Of a stretch of 32,141 nucleotides of DNA, positions 12,723-21,833 are shown one piece after another. How positions within the stretch are numbered: position 1 is the stretch's first letter; the number at the start of each line of letters is the position of its first letter. Source of the DNA: Candidatus Buchananbacteria bacterium (GTDB lineage: Bacteria > Patescibacteriota > Patescibacteriia > 2-01-FULL-39-33). The stretch is taken from positions 1 to 32,141 of the forward strand of contig CAISTG010000033.1 in the NCBI GenBank assembly GCA_903888345.1, given 5' to 3'. The notes under the pieces are model-generated. The model saw only the letters and a program-made list of their open reading frames with translations, was not told where the DNA came from and did not search any database. The position numbers were made by a program, and so were the translations under genes.

Positions 12723-14231
12723 ATGGAGAAAAATGAGCAAAAATTGATTAATTGGCAGAAGCAGATCAAAGATTTGCCTGAGTTTGTGTTTATTGCGAAA
12801 TTATTTGAGCAATTTCCTCAATCGGAGGTGTATTTAGTTGGTGGTGCTGTTAGGGATATTATCTTAGAACGTCAAACTAAAGACTACGATTTTGTGGTGA
12901 AGTGTGTTCTAGCCAAAGAGCTAGAAGATTTTTTCTCTAAATTAGGAGAAGTTAATCTGGTCGGAAAAAGTTTTGGCGTCTTTAAGTTTGTTCCGACTGG
13001 CTTTCATATCGGCGATAATCTAACTGAAGCCTTTGATATTGCCTTACCACGGACGGAAGTTGCCGGCATGAGTGGCGGTTATAAGGATTTCGAAGTTCAA
13101 AGCGACGCTAACTTAAATATTGAAGCTGACTTATCGCGCCGCGATTTTACCATTAATGCCTTGGCGTGGAATTTAAAAGAGCAAAAAATCGTTGATGAAT
13201 TTTCTGGTTTACAAGATTTAGAAAATAAAATTATTAAAGCGATTGGTGATCCGGCGCAAAGATTTCAAGAAGATTATACTCGAATGTTACGTGCGATCAG
13301 ATTTTCTTGCCAGTTAAATTTTACCATTGAAGCTAAAACTTTCGCCGAAATTAAAACTAAAGCGAAAAAAATTAAAACGATTGCACCGGAGAGAATTAAT
13401 GAAGAGTTTACTAAAGTGATTATGTCGACGCGAGCGGAAGAGGGGATTAGAATGATGCAGGAAATTGGATTGCTAACTGAACTTATTCCGGAATTAGCGA
13501 GTAGCTCAGGCGTGACACAGAATCGCCATCATATCTATGATGTTTATGAGCACAGTGTCCGCGCATTAGGAGCGGGAGCACAACGTGATTACAAATTAGA
13601 AGTTCGTTTAGCTGCTATGTTGCACGATATCGGCAAACCGCAAACCAAAGAGGGGGAAGGCGAAGAATCAACTTTCTATAATCACGACATTGTTGGTGCG
13701 AAGATCGCCAAGAAAATTCTTAAACGCTTAAGTTATTCTAATGATGTTATAGATTATACTGTCCACTTAGTCCGTTATCATATGTTCTATTATGCTTTAG
13801 ACATTGTTTCTGATTCAGGAGTGAGAAGATTGCTGTCGCGGATTGGTAAGGATAATATTGATGACTTTATTAACTTGAGAATCTGTGATCGCTTAGGTAT
13901 GGGCCGGCCTAAAGCCAAGCCGTGGAAATTGATGGAATTAGAACGCAGATTTAAAGAAGTTCAGTTAGATCCGATTACGCCGAAAATGATTGCGCTCAAA
14001 GGCGATGAATTGATGCAGTTACTGAAGATTACCCCAGGACCACGAGTTGGCTTAATTCTTAACGCGCTCTTGGGAGAAATTCTAGAAGATCCAAAGAAGA
14101 ATGATCATGACTACTTAGTAACTCGAGCGCAAGAAATTAATAAGTTGAGTGATGCAGAGTTAAAACAATTAAATCCCGATGTAAAGTTTTACGAAGAAGA
14201 ACGCAAACGGGAATTACATCAAGAAAAGTAA
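12723..14231 (+). CDS. cca: CCA-adding tRNA nucleotidyltransferase / poly(A) polymerase family with HD domain
   Basis: The 502-residue protein is a class II nucleotidyltransferase: LVGGAVRDIIL (38-48), metal-binding pair in DYDFVV (54-59), the RRDFTINALAW motif (about 139-150), and BDBP-type RMLRAIRF in the neck. A C-terminal HD phosphohydrolase domain carries AAMLHDIGKPQTK and later HLVRYHMFY. It would add or repair the 3' CCA of tRNAs, which this genome needs because tRNA-Leu, tRNA-Val(TAC) and tRNA-Ala here lack encoded CCA. There is no Shine-Dalgarno sequence; the start fits a leaderless transcript. Confidence 0.88.
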   Translation: MEKNEQKLINWQKQIKDLPEFVFIAKLFEQFPQSEVYLVGGAVRDIILERQTKDYDFVVKCVLAKELEDFFSKLGEVNLVGKSFGVFKFVPTGFHIGDNLTEAFDIALPRTEVAGMSGGYKDFEVQSDANLNIEADLSRRDFTINALAWNLKEQKIVDEFSGLQDLENKIIKAIGDPAQRFQEDYTRMLRAIRFSCQLNFTIEAKTFAEIKTKAKKIKTIAPERINEEFTKVIMSTRAEEGIRMMQEIGLLTELIPELASSSGVTQNRHHIYDVYEHSVRALGAGAQRDYKLEVRLAAMLHDIGKPQTKEGEGEESTFYNHDIVGAKIAKKILKRLSYSNDVIDYTVHLVRYHMFYYALDIVSDSGVRRLLSRIGKDNIDDFINLRICDRLGMGRPKAKPWKLMELERRFKEVQLDPITPKMIALKGDELMQLLKITPGPRVGLILNALLGEILEDPKKNDHDYLVTRAQEINKLSDAELKQLNPDVKFYEEERKRELHQEK

Positions 14232-14245
14232 GTACAATAAAAAAT

Positions 14246-14261
14246 CCGCAGTTGTCTGCGG
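14246..14261 (-). terminator. Terminator of the small gene at 14273
   Basis: CCGCAG/CTGCGG hairpin; on the minus strand it is followed by ATTTTTTATT, so it terminates leftward transcription. Confidence 0.75.
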
Positions 14262-14272
14262 TTAATGTGCGC

Positions 14273-14536
14273 TTAAAAGTTATTTGCCTTGTTAATGGCG
14301 GAGCTTCTAAATTCCGCAACTTCTTGATCGGTGGCGACTTGCGAAAAGTCCTGATTCCAGGCGTTTCTCAGGAAATCAATGGATTTAGTTTGAAAGTAGG
14401 AATAATTACCATCTTCCCAAAGTCGGACCATAGTTACTTGTTTATTGTAATCAACACGATCAACGCGATCAATAGCCTTGATGGCAAAAAATTGACCGCA
14501 ACAATGGTAATATTTTCCTACCTCGGGTTTCATCAT
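14273..14536 (-). CDS. Small hypothetical protein
   Basis: The 87-residue protein (MMKPEVGKYYHCCGQFFAIK...) is probably a small beta-rich domain with a polar C-terminus; a search would be needed to place it. AAGGAG stands six bases before the first of two adjacent ATG codons, and a terminator follows the stop, both of which support a real gene. It sits on the opposite strand between the CCA-enzyme and RluD-like genes, so it is an independent unit. Confidence 0.65.
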   Translation of the reverse strand: MMKPEVGKYYHCCGQFFAIKAIDRVDRVDYNKQVTMVRLWEDGNYSYFQTKSIDFLRNAWNQDFSQVATDQEVAEFRSSAINKANNF

Positions 14537-14586
14537 TGTTGTTCTCCTTTTTTAAAATCGTTAATATACTTATCTAATGAACATAT

Positions 14587-15567
14587 ATGTCAAATAAAAT
14601 TATCACAATTGACCAAGAAAGTAAAGGGGAGCGTTTAGACCATTTTTTGGTTAAAACTCTTCCAGATTTTTCTCGTTCAAAAATTCAAACCATGATTAAG
14701 GAAGGCCTAGTGTCAGTTAATGGCAAAGAGGCCGCTGTTCATCGTTTCCTGAAAGAGGGCGACAAGGTTGAAATTTTGAAGCAACCCTTAGAATTGTCTG
14801 AGAAAGCTGCCAAAAAAGCGCGTCCCAAGAAGGAATTCGTTGAGGATCCTTTGATTGGTCGCGGAATTTGGAAAAAGATCAAGATCGTTGATGATACACC
14901 AGAATTCTTGGTCATTGAAAAACCGTCGGGAATTTTAGTGCATCCGACCAGCAAAGGTGAAACCAATACCTTGATTGATTGGGCTGTTTCAAAATATCCA
15001 GAAATTGCTAAGATTGGTGATGAACCAGGACGAGCTGGTATTGTTCATCGTTTAGATAAAGAAGTTTCGGGCTTAATGGTAATTCCAAAAACTTTGGCCT
15101 CATTTGAAAACATCAAACGTCAATTTAAAATTAGAACTATTGATAAGAAATACATCGCCTTAGTTTATGGTCGTGTTAAAAATGAAACTGGAGAAATCAA
15201 TTTTCCCATTAGTCGCTCGGTTTCTAAATCGGGCATGTTTGCCGCTTTGCCACTGGGATCTGAACTAGGCAAGGCCGCTAAAACTATTTATCATATTAAG
15301 CAAAAGTTCATTAATCATACTTTGCTTGAAGTAGAAATTATGACTGGTCGAACTCATCAAATCAGAGTTCATCTTTTGGCTATGGGTCATGGTATTGTCG
15401 GAGATCCTTTATATAAAAATAAAGGCATTAAAGAAAGAGGCGTGCCAGAGAGAATTTTCTTACATGCTGCTAGTTTGGCTTTTAATGATTTAGAAGGCGT
15501 GCGTCATCAGTATACTAGCGAATTGCCGGGAGGTCTTAAAGATTATTTGAAAAAAGTTAAAGCCTAA
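14587..15567 (+). CDS. rluD: RluD-like 23S rRNA pseudouridine synthase
   Basis: The 326-residue protein has an N-terminal S4 RNA-binding domain (GERLDHFLVKTLPDFSRSKI, residues 14-33, to about 62), a Lys-rich linker and an RluA-family catalytic domain. The catalytic Asp is D157 in GIVHRLDKEVSGLMV. The family motifs EKPSGILVHP (111-120) and GRTHQIRVHL are intact. Length and layout match RluD, which modifies helix 69 of 23S rRNA, but RluA, RluC and RluD cannot be separated with certainty by eye. No ribosome-binding site is seen. Confidence 0.85.
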   Translation: MSNKIITIDQESKGERLDHFLVKTLPDFSRSKIQTMIKEGLVSVNGKEAAVHRFLKEGDKVEILKQPLELSEKAAKKARPKKEFVEDPLIGRGIWKKIKIVDDTPEFLVIEKPSGILVHPTSKGETNTLIDWAVSKYPEIAKIGDEPGRAGIVHRLDKEVSGLMVIPKTLASFENIKRQFKIRTIDKKYIALVYGRVKNETGEINFPISRSVSKSGMFAALPLGSELGKAAKTIYHIKQKFINHTLLEVEIMTGRTHQIRVHLLAMGHGIVGDPLYKNKGIKERGVPERIFLHAASLAFNDLEGVRHQYTSELPGGLKDYLKKVKA

Positions 15568-15629
15568 GGGCATGCATCATGGAGTATGGAACATGGATCA
15601 TACATCATGGGACATAGAAAGGCTAGCAA

Positions 15630-15663
15630 AAAAAACACCGCGGAAATTTCTGTGGTGTTTTTT
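15630..15663. terminator. Bidirectional terminator
   Basis: AAACACC and GGTGTTT form the main stem with A-run before and T-run after; it lies between the convergent RluD-like and kinase/PP-loop genes. Confidence 0.8.
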
Positions 15664-15668
15664 GTAAT

Positions 15669-17270
15669 CTATTTTTTTAGAATTTTGGCTCGTTCTAGAA
15701 CCTGCCGTGGCGTGTATTTATAGGGATGTAATTTGCCTAAGGCTTTTAACGCTTGTGCTTTGGTTATAAAGCCGACGGTTACTTCACGCGCCAGTCTAGT
15801 GCTGTCAGGATGAAATCCTAGTAGTCGCTTAGCCATGCGTTCCATTGATCGGGCGTAAAGACAAGAATTAGAATTAGATTCAATAAAATCTTCAAATTTT
15901 GGCGGTTCCCAGCCTAACTTGTCTAAGATTTTTTTCGTTTCCTTGCTGTTTCGTTGGAGTATAAACGGTAAATGAAAAACATAAACTGGTCGACTATTTT
16001 TTGTCGGCTGTAATTTTCTGACCCCTGAGACTTTGTAGTTAGAGCCCTTTTGGGCGGCACTGAGATTAGTCCATTCATTAATTCCCAAAATCATCACATT
16101 AACGCCGCGTTTAATGGCCTCACCATAATAAGAACGAACGACCATGCGGCGGCAGAGTTGGCAAGATCGGACAAATATCGGTGAATGTTGACATTTAACC
16201 GAATAATGTTGACGTCCTTCTTGATAGGCGCGTTGAAATTTTAGTTTGGTTTCGAGAGTAAATGGTTCCTCATAAAGTCGAACCGTTTTCTCATAAGAGG
16301 CTAGATCAATTTTTCGGATATAGGAACGGATGTCAATAACTTCATGATCAACCTTAAGAAATTTCGCAGTATGTTTGGCTCGCGGTATTGTTGTTTCTGG
16401 TAAATAGCCTAAGTTATGCGTAATGGCGAGTGGCGTAAAGCCCATTTGCTTAATAGTGTGAAGAGTGGCAGTGCTATCTTTGCCTCCGGAAATTCCTACT
16501 AAGACGTCATGTTTACCTCGGCCTTTGCCAATAAATGACTTTAGAAATTCTAATTCTTTTTTAAGATGTTTTAAATCAAGGTGTTGTTCATAAGCGCTGC
16601 AAATATGGCAATAGCCATTTTTATCAAATTTGATGGCGGGATTGCGGCCAGTATTAACGCAGCGTTTGCACATTCTGGTTAAACTTTCATGTTTGGCTAA
16701 AATATTTTTAACCGTCTGCGCAATATTATTAGTTGAGGTATTGATAGCCAAGTCCGCAACTTTTTTAATATTTTTTGTCTTATATAATTTTTGTTCAGTT
16801 TTGATCTCAATTTTGGCTTGTTGTTTGGTATAATCGCGATCTCGCATTAATCTTTTGATTAAATCTTTTTCACTTGTCTCTAAATATATGACAATGTCGT
16901 TATGAAGACGGCAATATTTAGCATTATCGAGTCCGCGCAAGCCGGTAAAAACAATATTTTTATATTTCGGATTTTCCACATACAATCTATGTAGAGCGCG
17001 AGCAATAAAATCTGGCGAGTATTGATGTTGTAGCTTAGTAAAAGTTTCTCGAGCTTGTTCGCGGCTAACAGTCGAATATTTTTTGGTTGCTAACTGATCT
17101 AAATTTTCTAGCAAAGTCTTTTCATTAGGTAATTTCTGATAATTGGCGGCAATAGGAAAAATAACCGCAGTAGCAGCTTCGATTGTTTTGCAATTTAATC
17201 GACGAGATAGTTCTTGAGCAATGGTAGTTTTACCACTGCCTGGTTCTCCAAAAATTACAACTCTGTTCAT
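15669..17270 (-). CDS. P-loop kinase domain fused to a PP-loop amidotransferase-like domain
   Basis: With the start at 17270 (MNRVVIFGEP) the protein has 533 residues. Residues 1-195 are an adenylate-kinase-like P-loop domain: Walker A GEPGSGKTT (8-16), later FTGLRGLDNAKYC and a LIYLET-type strand. Residues 200-533 resemble N-acetyl sugar amidotransferases (WbpG/PseA type): zinc knuckles CKRC (201-204) and CHIC (221-224), PP-loop SGGKDS (261-266), and a further CQLC. Such enzymes adenylate a substrate using ATP. A longer start at 17306 exists, but the likely promoter (TGCTATAAT, -10 at 17295-17300) lies inside it. The fusion is unusual; both parts look complete. A tRNA-modifying role is an alternative. 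Confidence 0.75.
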   Translation of the reverse strand: MNRVVIFGEPGSGKTTIAQELSRRLNCKTIEAATAVIFPIAANYQKLPNEKTLLENLDQLATKKYSTVSREQARETFTKLQHQYSPDFIARALHRLYVENPKYKNIVFTGLRGLDNAKYCRLHNDIVIYLETSEKDLIKRLMRDRDYTKQQAKIEIKTEQKLYKTKNIKKVADLAINTSTNNIAQTVKNILAKHESLTRMCKRCVNTGRNPAIKFDKNGYCHICSAYEQHLDLKHLKKELEFLKSFIGKGRGKHDVLVGISGGKDSTATLHTIKQMGFTPLAITHNLGYLPETTIPRAKHTAKFLKVDHEVIDIRSYIRKIDLASYEKTVRLYEEPFTLETKLKFQRAYQEGRQHYSVKCQHSPIFVRSCQLCRRMVVRSYYGEAIKRGVNVMILGINEWTNLSAAQKGSNYKVSGVRKLQPTKNSRPVYVFHLPFILQRNSKETKKILDKLGWEPPKFEDFIESNSNSCLYARSMERMAKRLLGFHPDSTRLAREVTVGFITKAQALKALGKLHPYKYTPRQVLERAKILKK

Positions 17271-17294
17271 AGTTTGGATATTAGTATTACCGTT

Positions 17295-17303
17295 ATTATA
17301 GCA
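17295..17303 (-). promoter_or_regulatory. Extended -10 promoter deciding the start of the fusion gene
   Basis: TGCTATAAT on the minus strand; transcription would begin near 17288, downstream of the alternative start codon at 17306, which favours ATG 17270. Confidence 0.6.
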
Positions 17304-17336
17304 CAAGGATGGGGTTATAAAAATTTGATAAATAAT

Positions 17337-17365
17337 AAAACGCCATCATTATTTGATAGCGTTTT
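17337..17365 (-). terminator. Terminator after groEL (leftward)
   Basis: AAAACGC...GCGTTTT with inner ATCA/TGAT and one mismatch; on the minus strand it ends in a T-run. Confidence 0.7.
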
Positions 17366-17373
17366 ATTGGAGT

Positions 17374-17399
17374 AGATTCCCGCCTGCGCGGGAATGACG
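17374..17399. repeat. REP-like palindrome, copy 1
   Basis: 26 bp containing ATTCCCGCCTGCGCGGGAAT followed by GACG; it matches 31881-31906 with one mismatch in the loop. Confidence 0.8.
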
Positions 17400-17409
17400 G
17401 TAGGACTAA

Positions 17410-19071
<1,662 letters not shown>

Positions 19072-19126
19072 TTATTGTTTTGTAATTATATTTTTATATT
19101 TTCATTCCTTTTCCCGTCCACGTCTT

Positions 19127-19254
19127 GCGACCATTAGAAAATATTGTGCCAATTTTAAACGGGAATGAACGGCCGATAGGCAAATCAAAACAGCGACAGC
19201 GTTTTTGATTTAGTGAATGTAGTTTAAAATTTGGCCATGATTTTCTCCGGTCGC
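19127..19254 (-). other. Large imperfect inverted repeat between groES and groEL
   Basis: Arms 19127-19160 and 19222-19254 pair through GCGACC/GGTCGC, AGAAAAT/ATTTTCT, GCCAA/TTGGC and TTTTAAAC/GTTTAAAA. The loop of about 60 nt contains a second hairpin (AAATCAAAA 19182-19190 with TTTTGATTT). It lies within the predicted groESL transcript. Confidence 0.7.
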
Positions 19255-19264
19255 GATTCTTGCT

Positions 19265-19285
19265 CCACTTCTTCTAAAGAAGTGG
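19265..19285 (-). other. Perfect hairpin just after groES
   Basis: CCACTTCTT/AAGAAGTGG, nine pairs with a three-base loop, about 10 nt beyond the groES stop and without a T-run. It may stabilise the 3' end of groES mRNA or act as a processing site. Confidence 0.65.
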
Positions 19286-19295
19286 AAAGAGGGAT

Positions 19296-19568
19296 TTATT
19301 CAACCACTGCGAGTAAGTCATCATGTCCCAGAATCTTGTATTCATGGCCGTCTTGCTTAACTTCGTCACCAGCGTATTTGCTATAAATAACTTTTTGGCC
19401 AATTCGGAGGCTTAATTTCTCCAATTTTTCGCCAGTTCCCAAGGCAATGATTTCACCTTCAGCTTTCTTTTCTTTAGCGGTGTCAGGCAAAATAATACCC
19501 GATTTAGTCATTTCCTCTTCGGGAGTGGCAGCAACCAAAACTCGGTCGCCAAGTGGCTTGATGTTCAT
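19296..19568 (-). CDS. groES: Co-chaperonin GroES
   Basis: The 90-residue protein has the full family pattern: MNIKPLGDRVLVAATPEEEM, the mobile loop with KSGIILPDTAKEKKAEGEII, and YSKYAGDEVKQDGHEYKILG. It forms the heptameric lid of GroEL. It is the first gene of the groES-groEL unit, transcribed from a consensus promoter with a CIRCE operator in the leader. Confidence 0.96.
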   Translation of the reverse strand: MNIKPLGDRVLVAATPEEEMTKSGIILPDTAKEKKAEGEIIALGTGEKLEKLSLRIGQKVIYSKYAGDEVKQDGHEYKILGHDDLLAVVE

Positions 19569-19630
19569 AATATTTAGTCTTTAATTATTATTAAATTTAA
19601 ACAAAAAATGGTTATAGGTTATATTCACTA

Positions 19631-19657
19631 TTAGCACTCCAATAGTAAGAGTGCTAA
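19631..19657. promoter_or_regulatory. CIRCE operator (HrcA binding site)
   Basis: TTAGCACTC, nine bases, GAGTGCTAA: an exact CIRCE consensus. It lies about 10 nt after the predicted start of the groES transcript, the normal place for repression by HrcA. This predicts an hrcA gene elsewhere in the genome. Confidence 0.97.
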
Positions 19658-19673
19658 CTGCTTAACTGCTATT

Positions 19674-19702
19674 ATTGTAGTTTCAGATCGAATATTTGTC
19701 AA
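19674..19702 (-). promoter_or_regulatory. groESL promoter
   Basis: TTGACA (minus strand, 19697-19702), 17 bp, TACAAT (19674-19679), immediately upstream of CIRCE. Confidence 0.9.
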
Positions 19703-19724
19703 GATATTTTGAGATTAAAATGAG

Positions 19725-19754
19725 TTGATTTTCTGCGCCAAAATGTAGTATAAT
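19725..19754 (+). promoter_or_regulatory. Promoter of the M23 peptidase gene
   Basis: TTGATT (19725-19730), 18 bp, TATAAT (19749-19754), divergent from the groESL promoter. Confidence 0.65.
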
Positions 19755-19825
19755 ATAGAGACATCAATAAATTTAATAATATACCAAATCAGTTTAAAAA
19801 ACTAATAACTTGGTTATTAGCTTTT

Positions 19826-21130
19826 TTGATAAAAAGGCTATTTAACTTGGGATTTCTTCTTGGTCGGTCTTTTCGATGGCTGGGATTTTGGCTGTCTCCT
19901 TTGGGACGGTTGATTTTTAAATCGGTTATTTTGCCATTATATGGACAGTATCTCTGGATTAAATTAAACACCAAGCGGATTGCGCCCAAAAGAATTGATC
20001 GTTTACTATTAATTTTAACTAACAAGTATTTAATTCATGTCTTGGTTATATTCATCGGCGTCGGTGTAGTGGTTTCTAATTCATTGGCTTACGAAAGTAA
20101 GGATGATTATGGTCAAAACTCATTGATGTATAAATTGGCCGGTGTGAGTGATTTAGAAATTATTGAAGACAACACTACGATCGACGATACAAAAAATTAT
20201 AATTATCAAGATCAAGGCACCTATTTGGAGGGAAATTCATTTTCTCAAGACAATGGTAGTGATAGTGATAATATTTTTTCTGATCAGGCGACGACCCAGG
20301 GTGATTTGGCCTTAGTTAAACCCGATATTGTTTCCACTGGTGATGCTAAAGCGCAGATTGGCAGTATCCGCGAGTATTTCGTGGTTGAGGGTGATACTAT
20401 CTCCAGTGTAGCGCGAAAATTTGGAGTTACCATTAACACCGTAATGTGGGCCAACAACTTATCATTCTCGTCCTATGTGAAGCCTGGCCAACGTCTAGCA
20501 ATTCCTTCAGTTTCAGGTGTTATTCATAAAGTGGCTAAGGGTGACACGCTTGGTAAAATTGCTATTACTTATGGTATTTCCAGTGGCGCTATTAAAGAAG
20601 CTAATGGTTTAGCGGATGACAACTTAACTTTGGGAACTACTTTGATTATTCCTGGTGGTAAGATCATTGAAACTGCCAAACCAAAAGCGACTATTACTAA
20701 GACGACAACAGCGACTAAGGCCCCAGTCAAATCGACTTATGAAAATTCTGAACCGTTAGAAAGTTCTGGCCGTATGGTTTGGCCAGATTCATGTCGTCGT
20801 ATTTCTCAGTATTTCAAGGGTTGGCGCCATACTGGACTAGATATCGCCTGTCCTTGGGGTAGCGCGTTATTTGCCGCAGACGCTGGACGTGTCTCTCGGG
20901 TTCAATATGGTCGCACCGGGTATGGTTATAATGTTATCATTGATCATGGCGGTGGTATTCAGACTCTGTATGGCCACATGAGCGCTATTGACGTTGTTGT
21001 CGGACAGTATGTGGGCAAGGGCGAAGTAATTGGCGCCGAAGGATCGACCGGTCGTTCTACTGGCCCCCACGTTCACTTTGAGGTCAGAGTTAATGGTTCT
21101 ATGGTTAATCCTTTGAGCTATATCCGCTAA
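19826..21130 (+). CDS. Membrane-anchored LysM/M23 peptidoglycan peptidase
   Basis: From TTG 19826 the protein has 434 residues: a basic N-terminus, a membrane helix (about 66-86), a low-complexity Asp/Asn linker, two LysM domains (about 183-231 and 234-281), a Thr/Lys linker and an M23 domain (about 320-434). The metal ligands are present in HTGLDIA, HGGGIQTLYGHMS and GPHVHFEV, so it should be an active Gly-Gly or D-,L-endopeptidase acting on the cell wall. The start is uncertain: no ATG lies upstream, but the frame stays open, and a near-cognate start (for example ATA 19781) would add residues and cover the hairpin at 19802-19827. Confidence 0.88.
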   Translation: MIKRLFNLGFLLGRSFRWLGFWLSPLGRLIFKSVILPLYGQYLWIKLNTKRIAPKRIDRLLLILTNKYLIHVLVIFIGVGVVVSNSLAYESKDDYGQNSLMYKLAGVSDLEIIEDNTTIDDTKNYNYQDQGTYLEGNSFSQDNGSDSDNIFSDQATTQGDLALVKPDIVSTGDAKAQIGSIREYFVVEGDTISSVARKFGVTINTVMWANNLSFSSYVKPGQRLAIPSVSGVIHKVAKGDTLGKIAITYGISSGAIKEANGLADDNLTLGTTLIIPGGKIIETAKPKATITKTTTATKAPVKSTYENSEPLESSGRMVWPDSCRRISQYFKGWRHTGLDIACPWGSALFAADAGRVSRVQYGRTGYGYNVIIDHGGGIQTLYGHMSAIDVVVGQYVGKGEVIGAEGSTGRSTGPHVHFEVRVNGSMVNPLSYIR

Positions 21131-21141
21131 TTTGGCACACA

Positions 21142-21170
21142 TTGACAGGTGGGTTAATTTAAAGTAGTAT
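21142..21170 (+). promoter_or_regulatory. Promoter of the zinc-ribbon gene at 21224
   Basis: TTGACA (21142-21147), 17 bp, TAGTAT (21165-21170). Confidence 0.55.
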
Positions 21171-21223
21171 AAACTATCAGTTAGATCTTTAACACTTCAA
21201 CCTTCAACCAGGAGACCATTAAA

Positions 21224-21784
21224 ATGGCGATTCAAATCCGGTGTTTTAAGTGCGATCGGCAATTCTTAATGCGGTCGGATAATGCTGAAGCCCTAGCTAT
21301 CGAGTTTGATAATCACTTGATCAAGGTCATTTGTCCTCAATGTGGTTACAGTAACTATGAATTTTTACTCACGGATGAGTCGAGATTCGGCAAAACATTT
21401 GCGGGGTCGGTAGGAGCTGAGCATCAGCAGGTAATTAATTTTGATCAAACCGATGTTGAACTTGCCGATGCTGACGAAAACTGGAGCGCCGTGGATCAAA
21501 TGGTCTTTGATTTTTATCAGGACCATCTGCCGGAAGTTAGCGGCACTTATTGTCCGGTCCCAGTGCTGGATAATCAGGGTCGTGCTATTGGAGTCTATAA
21601 GGTTATTGGTCAGCCTAGCCCGGAAGTCTATGAACGTATGTTTAAGCCTGACAAGTATCGTGACTCAGTCCCGAATACACTGGGTAGAGATCAATGCCCG
21701 GGAGATGCTCTGGATGAGGTTTCCGCCACTGAACCGGCAGATGTCGGTGGAATTTTTGGCGGGGTGACTATGCCGGAGAAATAA
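21224..21784 (+). CDS. Zinc-ribbon protein of unknown function
   Basis: The 186-residue protein begins with a zinc ribbon (CFKC at residues 7-10 and CPQC at 38-41). It continues with an acidic helical segment (ENWSAVDQMVFDFYQDHLPE), a short strand region with PVPVLDNQGRAIGVYKVIGQ and a disordered acidic tail. No family is recognised. AGGAG at 21210-21214 is well placed. It has its own promoter and terminator. Base composition is richer in GC than that of the flanking genes, as in the rtcB gene. Confidence 0.7.
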   Translation: MAIQIRCFKCDRQFLMRSDNAEALAIEFDNHLIKVICPQCGYSNYEFLLTDESRFGKTFAGSVGAEHQQVINFDQTDVELADADENWSAVDQMVFDFYQDHLPEVSGTYCPVPVLDNQGRAIGVYKVIGQPSPEVYERMFKPDKYRDSVPNTLGRDQCPGDALDEVSATEPADVGGIFGGVTMPEK

Positions 21785-21801
21785 TAATGTACAATTATAA
21801 A

Positions 21802-21833
21802 ACCGCTGACGGAAATTCGTCAGCGGTCTTTTT
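21802..21833. terminator. Bidirectional terminator
   Basis: ACCGCTGACG/CGTCAGCGGT, ten pairs with loop GAAATT and a T-run, between convergent genes. Confidence 0.92.

Noticed and set aside
15570-15620. Short ATCATG/CATGG-like repeats after the RluD-like gene
   Set aside because: Irregular units of a few bases without constant spacing; not a CRISPR array or defined repeat. No CRISPR array was seen anywhere in the window.
19802-19827. Terminator-like hairpin (CTAATAAC/GTTATTAG plus T-run) just before the M23 peptidase start
   Set aside because: The frame stays open through it and reads as plausible membrane-protein sequence, so it may be coding with a non-ATG start upstream; not called as an attenuator.
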